Positions 35,499-46,300 of a stretch of DNA of 64,000 nucleotides are shown here, one piece after another; within the stretch, counting starts at the first letter, position 1, and every line of letters begins with the position of its first letter. The DNA is from Micromonospora violae (GTDB taxonomy: Bacteria; Actinomycetota; Actinomycetes; Mycobacteriales; Micromonosporaceae). The notes below the pieces were generated by a model that ran no database searches, was not told the origin of the DNA, and saw only the letters and a list, made by a program, of their open reading frames with translations. The stretch covers positions 2,418,001-2,482,000 of the forward strand of contig NZ_SHKK01000001.1 of NCBI RefSeq assembly GCF_004217135.1. Direction: 5' to 3'. Both the position numbers and the translations under genes were made by a program.

Positions 35499-36695
35499 TC
35501 AGGGCAGCACGTAGTCCGAGTTCAGGACGTACGGCGCGGGCTGTTGGTCGTCCCGGCCGTCGTGGCCCTGGGCATCGCACTGCCGGGCCGCGACGATGCA
35601 ACCCTTGACCATCGCAGCCAAGGTCCGGTCGTCCCACGCGTTGAAGAAGTCGTAGTGGAACGTCGGGCCGGCGCCACTGGCGAAACGCACCTTCGACATG
35701 TTGCCGTTCACCGGCCAGGCCATCTTGAACTCAAGCTTCGGCACCGCCACCGGGTGGGAGTCCGGGCAGACCCAACCAGAGGCGGTGTGCGTGTCGACGG
35801 GGTACGCCATGTGACGCTGGTGGTCGGGCGAGTCCAGGTGCAGGCCATCCCAGCAACTGGGCGCCTGGTAGCGAATGTTCAGCTTCACGCTGCGCTCAGC
35901 CGGGCAGGTCAACGGGATGTTCTTGTTCTTGTAGCTGTCTCCGCACTCGAAGCCCTCTTCGGTGGCGTCGAGGAACTTGTCCGCGTCGGTGTTCTTGGCG
36001 CTGCCGACGACGTACCGCAGGCCCTTCGGGAACGGCCGGACGCTCCGGTAGTCGGTCACGCCGGCCTTGTAGTAGATGGTCTGCAGACCCTCCGGGTTGA
36101 CGGCCTTGTCGCCGTTGAACAACGTCGGCATCCAGTACGCGGAGCGGTCACCCTTGGCCTTGCAGGTGGTCGCGCCAGCGCTCAGCGACGTCACCGTCGA
36201 GGCCGCGTTCGTGGTGGTGTTACCCATGAACGTGTGGGAGTGCGAGGCACCCGGCAGCTTCGGGAAGACGATCGGGTCGTCACCGATGTTCGTCCGGCTC
36301 ACCGAGCAGTTCGCCTGGAACTCGTGGAAACCGCCCTTGTTCGGCGGGACCGCGTGCGACGGCTTGACGTTGGTGACCGGGTTGGCGGCCTTGATCCAGG
36401 CCCCCTGCGCAGCCGGCGTCGTGGACGACGGCGCACCCGACGGCGCACCCGACGGCGCACCCGACGGCGCACCCGATGGATCCACACTCGGGGCGCCGCT
36501 CGGCACGGCTGACGAGGTCGGCGCCTGGCCCGGGGCCGAGGACTGACCGAAACCCGACGTGTCGGACTGGGCCGGCGTCGTCGGCAGAGCGGTGGCAGGC
36601 GCATTCGGGCCGCAGCCGGCCAACAGCACGGTGACCGCCGTGACGGTGACGGACAGGGCCAGAGGGCGCCATCCACGAACTCGTACGTCAAACAC
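35499..36695 (-). CDS. Secreted DUF1996-domain lipoprotein
   Basis: This 398-residue protein is read from a GTG at 36695 with AGGAGG 8 nt upstream; longer in-frame starts lack both ribosome site and signal. A hydrophobic signal ends in the lipobox LLAGC. A low-complexity Pro/Ser/Gly linker with four GAPS repeats follows (~80-95). The DUF1996 domain (~130-398) includes EFQANCSVSRTNIGDDPIVFP, SHSHTFMGNTT, YWMPTLF and CWDGLHLDSPDHQRHMAYP. DUF1996 proteins are secreted in actinobacteria and fungi; some sit beside cellulose- or chitin-binding modules, but the function is unknown. It lies between the two helicase pairs yet has its own terminator, so it may be a bystander. Confidence 0.88.
   Translation of the reverse strand: MFDVRVRGWRPLALSVTVTAVTVLLAGCGPNAPATALPTTPAQSDTSGFGQSSAPGQAPTSSAVPSGAPSVDPSGAPSGAPSGAPSGAPSSTTPAAQGAWIKAANPVTNVKPSHAVPPNKGGFHEFQANCSVSRTNIGDDPIVFPKLPGASHSHTFMGNTTTNAASTVTSLSAGATTCKAKGDRSAYWMPTLFNGDKAVNPEGLQTIYYKAGVTDYRSVRPFPKGLRYVVGSAKNTDADKFLDATEEGFECGDSYKNKNIPLTCPAERSVKLNIRYQAPSCWDGLHLDSPDHQRHMAYPVDTHTASGWVCPDSHPVAVPKLEFKMAWPVNGNMSKVRFASGAGPTFHYDFFNAWDDRTLAAMVKGCIVAARQCDAQGHDGRDDQQPAPYVLNSDYVLP
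36430..36477. repeat. 12-bp coding tandem repeat, four units
   Basis: GGCGCACCCGAC occurs four times in a row (the last copy ends in T) within the linker of the DUF1996 lipoprotein, encoding repeated Gly-Ala-Pro-Ser. Such in-frame repeats are length-variable in related linkers. Confidence 0.85.
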
Positions 36696-36903
36696 TAAGG
36701 TGCCTCCTGGGCAAATGGCGTCGCAGCGACGGTCAACACCATCGGCCAACCTTGAAGACACGTCAACGGCTCCGACCAGCAACAATACTGGCGCGAAGAT
36801 CATCAACCCGGTCGGATCGATCGCCTGGCCAACCGGGTGAAATCGGGAAAGTTTCTGTTATCTGCGCTGCCCATCAGCGTCGGCAGGCGCCGAAGTGCCC
36901 GAG

Positions 36904-38154
36904 TTACCGGGCGGTGGCGTCAGCGCACTCGCCCAGTTCAAGCTGGCAGGCCACCGCCTGCTGTCGACACTCCTCGACAAGGTCTTGCTCCCCGCCCGAC
37001 TGCTCCAGGTCTCGTGCCAGAGACTCGAAGGCGCGACGTGCCTTCCGGAAGTCGCCCGCGAGCATCAAGAGGTTCGCGATATCAACTCGTAGCGCCACAG
37101 TCTCAGCGGCAAGCCGCTCATCGCCTTGCGGCACCGAGCGAAGAGCCCGCTGCAACACCTCGGCGGCCTGCACGAAACGCTCGTTCTCGGCCAGTTCCCT
37201 CGCCTGCGCCCGCAACTCCACCAGCTCGCTCTGGGCCCTCTGCGGCGGAACCGAGACGGGGGCAGGGCCGGGACCCTTGTCGTCAGTTCGTGCGACAACG
37301 AGCCCCGGTGATTCACCGTTTTCGAGGAACGGCGTAAGGATCTGACGAACCTCGCCCGCCGACGCTGGCCGTTCCGCTGGATCCTTGGCCAGCAGGCAGT
37401 ACAGGAGGTGCGCCAGGTCGTCGGGCACGTCCGAGCGGTACTCACCAATGATGGGGATCGGCGAATGCAGGTGGCGGCGCATCATGTCCGGAGCGTTCGC
37501 TGCCTCGTAGGGAGGGTGCCCGGCGAGCATCTCGAAGAGAATGCAGCCCAAGGCGTACAGGTCGGCGGCAGGCCCGACAGGGCCGCCCTGGGCCTGCTCG
37601 GGTGCGATGTAGGCGGGGGTGCCGAGCGTACGTCCGGTCGCGGTGAGGCGGGACGCTTCGGCCGGGCCGAGCAGCGCCGCCACACCGAAGTCGAGCACCT
37701 TGACCACCCCGGTTGGGGTGATCATGAGGTTCTGTGGCTTCAGGTCTCGGTGTACGAGGGAGGCGGCGTGGGCGGCGACGAGCACCGAGCAGACTTGCGC
37801 GGCGATGGAAGCCGCCTCGCCGACCGGCAGTCGTTCCTGCTCGGCGATGTGGTCGGCGAGGACCATCCCCGGCACGAGCTGCATGACGAGGAAAAGGTCT
37901 TCACCATGCACGCCCAGGTCGTGGACGGCCGGCACGCCGGGGTGATCGAGTCTCGCGGTCGCTCTCGCCTCCCGCCGGAAGCGCTTGCCGGCCGTTTCCC
38001 GCTCGTCCTCCGGCACCTCCACCTGCCGAAGGAACTTGATCGCCACGGGCCGGTCGAGTCGTTCGTCGAAGCCGGCCCAGACCTGGCCCATTCCGCCGCG
38101 ACCAACCGGATACGTCAACTCGTACCGGTCACCGATACGATCCCCCGCCTGCAC
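36904..38154 (-). CDS. Soluble Ser/Thr protein kinase with helical (TPR-like) C-terminal region
   Basis: This 416-residue protein has a complete PknB-type kinase domain at ~10-275: Gly-rich loop VGRGGMGQVW, catalytic Lys in VAIKFL, VHRDLKPQNLM, DFG in VLDFGVAALL, and APE in YIAPEQAQGG. Residues ~305-416 form paired helices (ELVELRAQARELAENERFVQAAEVLQRALRSV, then DFRKARRAFESLARDLEQ) like TPR repeats. There is no membrane segment and no extracellular sensor, unlike most actinobacterial PASTA kinases. It lies 51 bp downstream of the UvrD-like gene on the same strand, so it may be co-transcribed with the helicase pair. Substrates are unknown. Confidence 0.9.
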   Translation of the reverse strand: MQAGDRIGDRYELTYPVGRGGMGQVWAGFDERLDRPVAIKFLRQVEVPEDERETAGKRFRREARATARLDHPGVPAVHDLGVHGEDLFLVMQLVPGMVLADHIAEQERLPVGEAASIAAQVCSVLVAAHAASLVHRDLKPQNLMITPTGVVKVLDFGVAALLGPAEASRLTATGRTLGTPAYIAPEQAQGGPVGPAADLYALGCILFEMLAGHPPYEAANAPDMMRRHLHSPIPIIGEYRSDVPDDLAHLLYCLLAKDPAERPASAGEVRQILTPFLENGESPGLVVARTDDKGPGPAPVSVPPQRAQSELVELRAQARELAENERFVQAAEVLQRALRSVPQGDERLAAETVALRVDIANLLMLAGDFRKARRAFESLARDLEQSGGEQDLVEECRQQAVACQLELGECADATAR

Positions 38155-38205
38155 CTACAGCCTCCCCGCATCGCACGCCGACCCCGCCTGAGCAGGAGCC
38201 GGCAA

Positions 38206-40389
38206 TCAGGCTAGCTGTCGCTGTACGAGCCGCCCGGTCAGGAATGGGCTGGGCGTGCCGTGCCAGAACACCGCGAGCTCGTCCCGAGCACGGGTGGCGG
38301 CAACGAAGAGCAGCGACCGGTCACGTTGGCGCTCGCGCTGGTAGCGCTTCGGGTCAGTGTCCCGGTACCTGCTGATCATCTGCCGAGGCACCAGGCCGTC
38401 ACTGACCCCGGCGATGATCATGCGTTGGTACTCGAGGCCCTTGAACCGGTGCATCGTGCCGACGTGCACACCGTCGGGGCGCTTCGGGCCATCCGGGCCA
38501 ATCTCCACCACCGCCAAGCCGTCCGCCTCCAGCCGACTGATGACGTCCGCAGCGAGGTCCTTGGTCGGTACGCAGATGGCGATCGAGCCATCCGTCGCGT
38601 TGCCCCAGTCGCGCAGCTGCTCGACGATCAGGTCCCGCTCCTGCGCCCAGGTCGCTGCACCTCGGAAAACCGGTCGGCCGCCGCGCAGCAACGACCGGTA
38701 GCCGGCCAGGTTCTCCTCACCGCCGTCAAGGTCGTCGTACACCTCCCCCGTCATGATCTGTAGGGCGTCGGCGAGGATCTGTCGGGTGGTGCGGTAGCTC
38801 AGCGTGAGTCGGGACGACCGGCCGCGGATGTTGACGCCGAGGCTGCCCAACGTGACGTGGTTGTCGTAGATGCGCTGGTGGGTGTCGCCGGTGAGGAACA
38901 TGTCGTCCGGCCCGGGCGCGACCATGGCGCGCAGCATCTTCCAGTGCGCGGCGCTGAGGTCCTGTGCCTCGTCGACCACTACGTGGCGGTAGCGCGGCCG
39001 GTAGAACCCACCGGACGATTCACCGGCCACGCCACCGGTGTGGGCGGTGCGGTCCATCTCAAGGCGGGCGGCCCGTTGCGCCACCTGTCGCCAGGTCCAG
39101 ATGCCGCGGTTCTCCAGCCAGGTGGCGAAGCGTTCGGTCAGCTGCCAGATCTGGTCCCGCTCGGCCCGGGTGAGACTACGACCCCGGTTGGGACGGCGGG
39201 CCTTGAAGTAGTCGGTCCGCGAGTTGAGCACCTGGCCGAGGATCACCTGATTCCACTCGGCGGCGAGGAACTCCGCCTCCCAGCCGGTCTCTCCGGTTTC
39301 CAGGAGGAACTCGTCCCACAGTTCGAGGACGCGATTGTCGTCCACCACGCGGCGGCTGCCACCCGCCTTGGCTTCGGCCACGACCCGGCTGGCCAACCGG
39401 TCGATGTTGACGATGTCGACGCGCGACACCAACTCCTGCCCGCCCAGGGCCATCAGGCGGGTCCGCAGGTCGGCGGCGAGGTTCCGGTTGAAGGTGGTGA
39501 GCAGGATCGGCTTGTCCACTCCGGGCGGCAACTGCCGCGCCAGGTGCGCCACCCGGTGCAGGGCGACGATCGTCTTTCCGGTGCCGGGACCACCCCCGAC
39601 CCGTGCCGGGCCGCTGTAGGTGCGCTCGACCAGCTTCCGCTGGGTGGGGTGCAGGAAGATCTGCCACCGCTCGAAGGCCTCGCCCAGCATCGCCTGCAAC
39701 GCCTCGTCGTCGGAGGTCACCTGAGTGGCGGGACGTTCGACGGCGGCTTCGAAATCCTCGGGGTCGACCGGTTCGTCGGCCCGGACCGGGTCGGTGACCT
39801 GCTGAAGTACCTCGTCGTAGGGGGTGCCGTCGAAGAGCGCGAACAGCACGTCGGTGGTGAGCTGCGGTGCCCGATCGAGCAGCTCCAGAAGGTGCGCCTC
39901 GGTGGTCAGCTCGCGGATCTGCGGCAGCAACGGCTCGGAGACGCCGAGATTCAGCAGTTGGGCATCGGTGTAGGTGTCGAAGAGCGGCTTCTGCGCGGGC
40001 TCGGGCTCAATCTCGGGCGGCACGACCCGGCCGATGATGCTGTCGCCGACGGGGGCCAGGTCGACGACCTCGATGCCGCCGGTGATCCGGTTGATGCGGT
40101 ACGCGTAGCGGCTGAGGTCGTCGTACACCTCACCGCGGTGCTTGACCGCGACGAGCAGGTAGTCGCGCGCGGCGATGTGCAGCAGCAGCGCCCGGTAGTC
40201 CTTGTTGACGCGGGCGGACATCAGCCGGGATTCGCTGTTGAGCGCCTTGAGGTTGAGGCCGGGGTTTTCCGGGTTGTGCCGGAACTTGTGCATGAACTCG
40301 TAGACCGCTCCGATGTCGGCGCGGGTGAGCTTCATGACCTCCTTGTCGGCGCGGTCCAGCATCCGCAGAGTCGTTGCTCCGGTACTCAT
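38206..40389 (-). CDS. UvrD-like helicase with N-terminal RelE/ParE-like domain
   Basis: The protein is 727 residues. Residues ~15-110 look like a RelE/ParE-fold domain: helical start (KLTRADIGAVYEFMHKFRHNP), LNLKALNSESRLMSARVNKDYRALLLH, then YLLVAVKHRGEVYDDLSRY, the usual strand-turn-strand toxin core. The UvrD superfamily I motor follows: GGPGTGKT near 268, VVVDEAQDLS near 476, QRMIIAGVSDGLVP, and FVAATRARDELAVFW near the end. The chain is shorter than UvrD/PcrA because of the compact 2B region. Its start overlaps the stop of the large DUF1998 helicase by 4 bp (ATGA), so the two form a translationally coupled pair. RNase activity of the N-terminus is unproven. Confidence 0.87.
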   Translation of the reverse strand: MSTGATTLRMLDRADKEVMKLTRADIGAVYEFMHKFRHNPENPGLNLKALNSESRLMSARVNKDYRALLLHIAARDYLLVAVKHRGEVYDDLSRYAYRINRITGGIEVVDLAPVGDSIIGRVVPPEIEPEPAQKPLFDTYTDAQLLNLGVSEPLLPQIRELTTEAHLLELLDRAPQLTTDVLFALFDGTPYDEVLQQVTDPVRADEPVDPEDFEAAVERPATQVTSDDEALQAMLGEAFERWQIFLHPTQRKLVERTYSGPARVGGGPGTGKTIVALHRVAHLARQLPPGVDKPILLTTFNRNLAADLRTRLMALGGQELVSRVDIVNIDRLASRVVAEAKAGGSRRVVDDNRVLELWDEFLLETGETGWEAEFLAAEWNQVILGQVLNSRTDYFKARRPNRGRSLTRAERDQIWQLTERFATWLENRGIWTWRQVAQRAARLEMDRTAHTGGVAGESSGGFYRPRYRHVVVDEAQDLSAAHWKMLRAMVAPGPDDMFLTGDTHQRIYDNHVTLGSLGVNIRGRSSRLTLSYRTTRQILADALQIMTGEVYDDLDGGEENLAGYRSLLRGGRPVFRGAATWAQERDLIVEQLRDWGNATDGSIAICVPTKDLAADVISRLEADGLAVVEIGPDGPKRPDGVHVGTMHRFKGLEYQRMIIAGVSDGLVPRQMISRYRDTDPKRYQRERQRDRSLLFVAATRARDELAVFWHGTPSPFLTGRLVQRQLA

Positions 40390-43300
40390 CGGCGTTCTCC
40401 CCCGGTCGTCGCCTTGATCTCTGCCGCCAACTCGTCAACCGACCATTCCCGCGCGGTACGGGCGTGCCAGCCCGCGTCCGCGTACGCCCGGTCGCGGTCT
40501 TCCGTCTCCGGGTCGTCGGACGGGCCGGTCAGCACGATGGCGATCCGCCGGTCGGGCCAGGCCAGTTCGGCCGGCCAGCCCTGGTCGCCCAGCTCGTAGC
40601 CGACGATCGGGGCGGGCAGGTCCTGTTGGGCGAGTTGCTGGACGAGTTGGTCGAGGGTCTTCTCGTCCGGGTCGAGGTAGCGCAGGACTTCCCGCCACGG
40701 TGACTCGGTGTCGAGGCTTCCGGGCTCGGCGGCCACCGGCTGCGCGACGACACCGAGCCAGGTGGCTGTCTCCTCGTCGAGCGGCAGCGCGCGGTGGGCC
40801 AGCACGAGCCCGGTGCCCTCGGTGACGGCCATCGAAGCTGGCTCGAAGGTGTCCAGGGTGGACACGGCGAGCTGACCGGCATCGCCGCCACCATTGCCGA
40901 GGAACTGGATGACGTTGCCCCAGGCGAGCCACGCGGCCCAACGGTCCTTGTGACCCGTCCCGGTCACGGCGGCTGGCAGGTCATCGAGGACAGCCAGCGC
41001 GGACCAGGTCGGCAGCGGTTTGCTGCGCCCGTCGACCACGAGGGTCACCGGGCAGTCAGCATTGTCCCGGGCACGGGCGATCATGATTTTGCCTGCTGTC
41101 GGACCGGGTAGGGGCTCGCCACGCAGTGCCGCCAGGAGCCGCTCCGCGACGCCACCAGAGTCGGTGGCGGTGTTGTCCCGGGCCTGTTTGATCATGCCGG
41201 CCAGGGTGGCTTCCGCCCGACGCTGCCACCGGGTGAGGTCGGGGTCGGCGAGGAAGCGCATCAGCTGCTCGATCGGGTTGACCCAGATGGTTTCCTCAAG
41301 CTCATCGGGGTCGGCGCCGGGGAGGAACTGTCGGTATCGCTCCCGGGCCGTCTGCTTGCTGACCCCACCGTACGGGGCCCACCGCCCCTGCCCGTCGGTG
41401 CTGCCCCAGGTCTTGACGTCGTCCCAGGTGGCGGCGAAGACCAGGTAGCCGTGCGCGCGCAGCCGGGCCCGTTTCTCCGCGTCGTCCGCGAGCCGGTTGT
41501 ACTGCGACGAAGCGTGGTACTTGAAACCGTCGAGGTAGACGGCCACCTCGGGCGACGGCGCGTCGAGGCGTTTGAAGTGGACGTCGGGGCGGGTGCCGCG
41601 AACGGTGTTCTGCAGCTTCATCTGCCAGTGGGTGACACTCTGACCGTTGTCGCGGACGAACCGCAGGTCGGCGATGCGGGCACCGTCGTGGTCGGTCCGC
41701 CGATCGATCCGCACGCCCGAGTTGGGTGTCTCGCCAAGCGCCAGCAGCTTGGTGAGGAAACGCATCTCCAACTCGCTCTCCACCTGGTGGATCAGCGAGA
41801 TCTCGTCCGTCCGGGTGCCCTCCTGGACATCCCAGTTGTCGAGGAGCTTGTCCAGCATCCCCAACGCCTCGTCGCGGCTCATCAGGGCGAAGTGCTCGTT
41901 GCGCGCGTGGCGCAGGAGGCAACGGTGACAGACCGCCCTGCCTTCGTGTCGACAGGCGCAGTCGGCGATCCGCTGCCGCGCGAGTTCCAGGACCGCGCGA
42001 AACTCCTCAGGTTTGGCGAGGCGGTGCAGGTAGCCGGTGCCTTGCGGCTGAGTGTCGTAGACGACCACGAAGTTGCGCGTCCCGTCGCTCTGCCCGTCCG
42101 GCATGGTGGCCGACGCAGCCTGAAGGTGCGCCGGGTCCCCGCCGTACTGCGCGGCGATGCCGAGGCGGATCGCGGCAGCGAACGACGCGATGCGTTCCTG
42201 AACCACGGCGGTAGCGGCCGGGATCAGGATGCGCAGCGCCTCGGTCTCCAACTCGTGGGCGAGGATCAGGTCGACGTGGGCGTCCGGGGCGGCGGGCGAG
42301 CGACGGTAGGGGCACCAGGGCCGGTGATGCTCGGCGCCCTTCACGACGGTCGACCCGGAGGCCTCCGCGGCGAGTTGTTGGCTCACTGCGGGAGCACCGT
42401 CGACCGTGGTCCCGCCGCAGGAGGTGCAGGTGTGGAAGCGGTTGATCCGCACCTCCTCGCCCGCGAACAGTTCGGCCGCCCGGTCGTAGCGCTGCGCGCC
42501 CAGGTTGAAGTGCCGGATCATCGCGTGCCGGCTGTAGTCGACGCCGAACGTGTCATGGGCGTGCCGCCAGGACGAATCGACCTTGGCCGGGTCGACGTCG
42601 ACGGCGACGGTGGTGGCGTAGAAACGCCGGTCCCGGTCGTCGCTGTCGTCGCGGATGCGGGCGTCGTTACGCTTGTCACGGCTGAGCACCCGGGTCGGTT
42701 GGAGGACCTGGAACAGTCGCCCGTGGTCGGCGATGCCCGGGTCCGCGCAGCGCGGGCAGGCGCTGGTGTCCTCCTTGGCGAGGTGGGTGCGGACATAGCC
42801 GCACTGGGCGCAGATCCGCCACTGCTCGTACGCCGGCCGGTCCGCCGGACCGACGTCGAGCCCTGAGATCTCGTGCTTGTAGCCCCGTACGTAGTAACTG
42901 TTGCCGGGAGCGATCTCGACCAGCGCCTGCCGGGCGGGGCGGGCGTACTCGCGCAGTTCGCTGTGGAAACGGCGGTCGCCGTCGGCCTTGTCCTCCCAGG
43001 TCAGGGTGGCTTCGAGGTCGGTGCGGCTGTCGATGAGCGCGTAGTTCGGCAGCAGCCCGAACTCGACCATCGTGCCGTGGGCGGCAGCCGAGCTGACCTC
43101 GCGCAGCCGGCGACGGACCGCCCCCTCCTCCGCCTTCAGCATCTTGATCTCGCGGGCGTGGTCCGGGTCGCTGGGCACGAGCGTGCCTCGGGCGGTGGCG
43201 AGTTCCTGCATCCGGCGACGCAGGTCGGCCAATCGGGAATCCCAGATCTCGTCGGCTTCCCTGACCCGGTGGACGATGCCATCGGCAGCGAACTCGCGCA

Positions 43301-46300
43301 GTTGGTCGGCGGCAATTCGCAGAACCTTGTCGCCGAAGAGGGTGAGGAACTCCTCCACCAGCCGACCGCCGTCGCGACGCGCGGCCTCGGCGAGGCCGGT
43401 CAGCCAACCGGTCGGACCGAACAGCACGTGCGCCCGCCGCGGCATCGGCAGTACCCCGGCGAGACGGCCACGGGCGGCCAGGTCGATCAGGTGGGCGAGG
43501 TACTGGCGGCGCAGGATCTCCACGGCGGAGAGGAAACAACCGGGTGGCACGATCTGGCCGGCGATCATGTCACGCGGATCGGCCAGGTAGTAACGATCCC
43601 GTTCGGTCCTCCCGACCAGGGTCAGCACCAGTGCGTTACCGCTCTTGCGGCCGGCGCGGCCCGCCCGTTGGACGTAGTTGGCCGGGCCGTGCGGGAGTGA
43701 CGCGAGCACCACCGCAGAGAGTGCGCCGATGTCGATGCCCATCTCCAGAGTGGGTGTGCAGGACAGCACGTTCGGGTCGGTGTAGCGCTCGCCGTCGCGG
43801 AACTGCTTCTCCACCGTCTCCCGCTGGGCGCGGGTCAGCATGCCGGTGTGTTCGCCGGTGACGACCCGGAACACCGGGCTGTCCAGGTAGAGCCGGCGGT
43901 AGTAGTCGTCGGCGGCGGTGTCGTCGCGGGCGGCCTGGAGTTGACCCCGGCAGCGGTACTGCCGGCACGGCTGGCCGATCCAGTCGGCCACCCGGTCAGG
44001 GTGCTCGGTCTGCTGCCAGTGGCAGGTGTCGCAGCCGACCCCGGCCATCGCGGCGGACGCGTCGTCGAGTCGGGTCACCCGCAGATGGCCGGGCATCAGC
44101 CCGTACACCGTGTTGCCGTCCTCGGTGTCGCCAACTGCGACCACGCCATCTGCGGCGAGGGCCGGCAACAGCCGGCTGAGGAAGCCGGCAGCGTCACCGG
44201 AATCAAGACCGAGGCAGCGGGAGGTCCAGTCCTGGTACCAGTTGCCCCGTGCGGTGATCACGTCGAACTCCGAGCGGGACTTCGGCGTGGCGAGCAGGAA
44301 CGCGGGCGCGGACAGTCCCTTCGGGAACGCGGGCATCCCGGCCGGCCGGCCACCCCAGATCTGCCACCGGGTGCCACCGCGCTTCAGGTACGGCACCAGC
44401 CACTCGTGGAACACGGCGCCGCGGACACGCAGCCGTTCCAAGAGGCCGCGGACGAAGGCGAGGTAGCGGGCGTCGTCCGGCGGCGCCACGGCGAGGTGGC
44501 CGGGGCCGGTGAGGTGGACATCCCGGCAGATCGCAGCGGCTCGCGTCGGATCGTCGAGGGCCACCTCGACGGCGACGCTGCGGGTCAACTCCAGGGTGCG
44601 ACCCTGGCGGGAGCGCAGCCCGGTCTCCATCACGGTGGCGAAGACGAGTCGCTCGCTGATCAGCTCCCAGGTGTCCCGGCTGCCGCTGTGCTCACCGGCG
44701 AGCAGGCTGTCGACACCTGGCTGGTCGTGCAGGTCCGGCGGCACGACGGTGGAGAGGATCTCCGGCTTGGCCGCCTCTTCGATCATCCTGACGAAGAGGT
44801 CGTCGAGCCCGATCGACTCCCCAGCCGTCAACCGACCGGCGAGCAGGGAGCGCAGGGAGAACGAGTAGGACCGGTTGGCGACGAAACCGGCGCGGTGCGC
44901 GGCGTCCTGGACCGAGTCGTTGAAGAGCAGCGTCTTCTCAGCCTCGTCGAGCTCCCCACCGGTGAAGAGCTGCGTGATCGCCACCGAGGCGAGGGTGGCC
45001 AGGCCGGCGCCGAGGAAGCGGATGCCGTGGTCCAGCTCGCAGGATGGGCAGCGGTCCTTCTCTGCACCGTCGATGTCGAGGACGTCACCGAGCACGACGA
45101 TCGCGTCGTCGGTGGGCTGGCGGTCGCGGTGTTCGTCGAAGGGGCGCACCCGACGCCCGTACTCCAGGACCAGCAGGCCGCGGGAGCGCTGGCGTACCTC
45201 GTCGTCGGTCGCGGCGATCAGCGCGCGGACCCGACGCTTGTCCCGGCCGACGCTGGCCCGGTAGATCTTGTCCGGGTCGGTCTCCAGCTCCTGCGGGTCC
45301 TTCTCCGGCGACAACGCCATCCAGCCCGAACGACCGCAGTGCCGGCAGTAAATGGCCGGTAACCGTGGGTAGCGGTTGTCGGCCACGACCACGTCGGCGT
45401 CGGTGGCGTACGGGTCCAGCTCGCGCGGCGCTTCGCCGTACCAGCCGAAGGCGGCCTGGTGGGAGGTGCCGCGCAGCAGGCGGGAGACGGCACGTACCCA
45501 CAGGTGGGTTTCGATGTTCAGGAGCGGACGGCCGGGGACGTCCGGGTTCTGCGCGACGGAGAGCAGGCCGACGAACCGGGCGAGTGCCTTCGCCGTGATC
45601 CCGGCCGGGGTCTTCATCACGCTGCCCCAGCCGGTCGCGTTCTTGCGAGGCAACACGTCGATGATCTCGTCGAGGGTGCACGGCCGCGTCTGAAGCGAGT
45701 CGAGCACCGCCTTCGTCAACGGGTGCTGGCGCAGCAGCTCACCGAGCCGCGTCGGGGCGTCGAGACAACGCTCGCCGACCACCAGCTCGGCGACCTCGGC
45801 CATCATCGCCTCGGGGTCGCGGTCGTCGACGGCCGCGAGCTGCTCCGGGCTGGGCAGCGGCAGGCTGAAGTCCTGGCGGGCGACGAACTCGCCGGCCTCG
45901 TACCGGTCCTCCCCCACCAGCGACCCGGCGTCGAAGGCGACGCCGAAGACCTGCTCGGCGACCTCACGGATCGCGGTACGACCGTCCCGACCGCCGCCCT
46001 CGCCGAGCGTCGCGGAGGTCGCCACCGGGCAGATCGGCCCCAACGGCCGCTCCGGCTCGTCGAGGTCGAGCGCCGCGGCGAGCCGGCGCAACAACATCGC
46101 CACATCGGTGCCCTGCGCGCCGTCGTAGGTGTGGAACTCGTCCAACACCACGTACGCCGGTTCGGCGTCCTCCCACAGCGGCAGGTCGTCGGCGCGCTGG
46201 AGCAGCAGGTCCAGCATCTTGTAGTTGGTGATCAGGATGTCCGGCGGCGTGCGCCGCATTTCCGACCGCTTGGTGAAGACGTGCGCGTACTCGATGGCCG

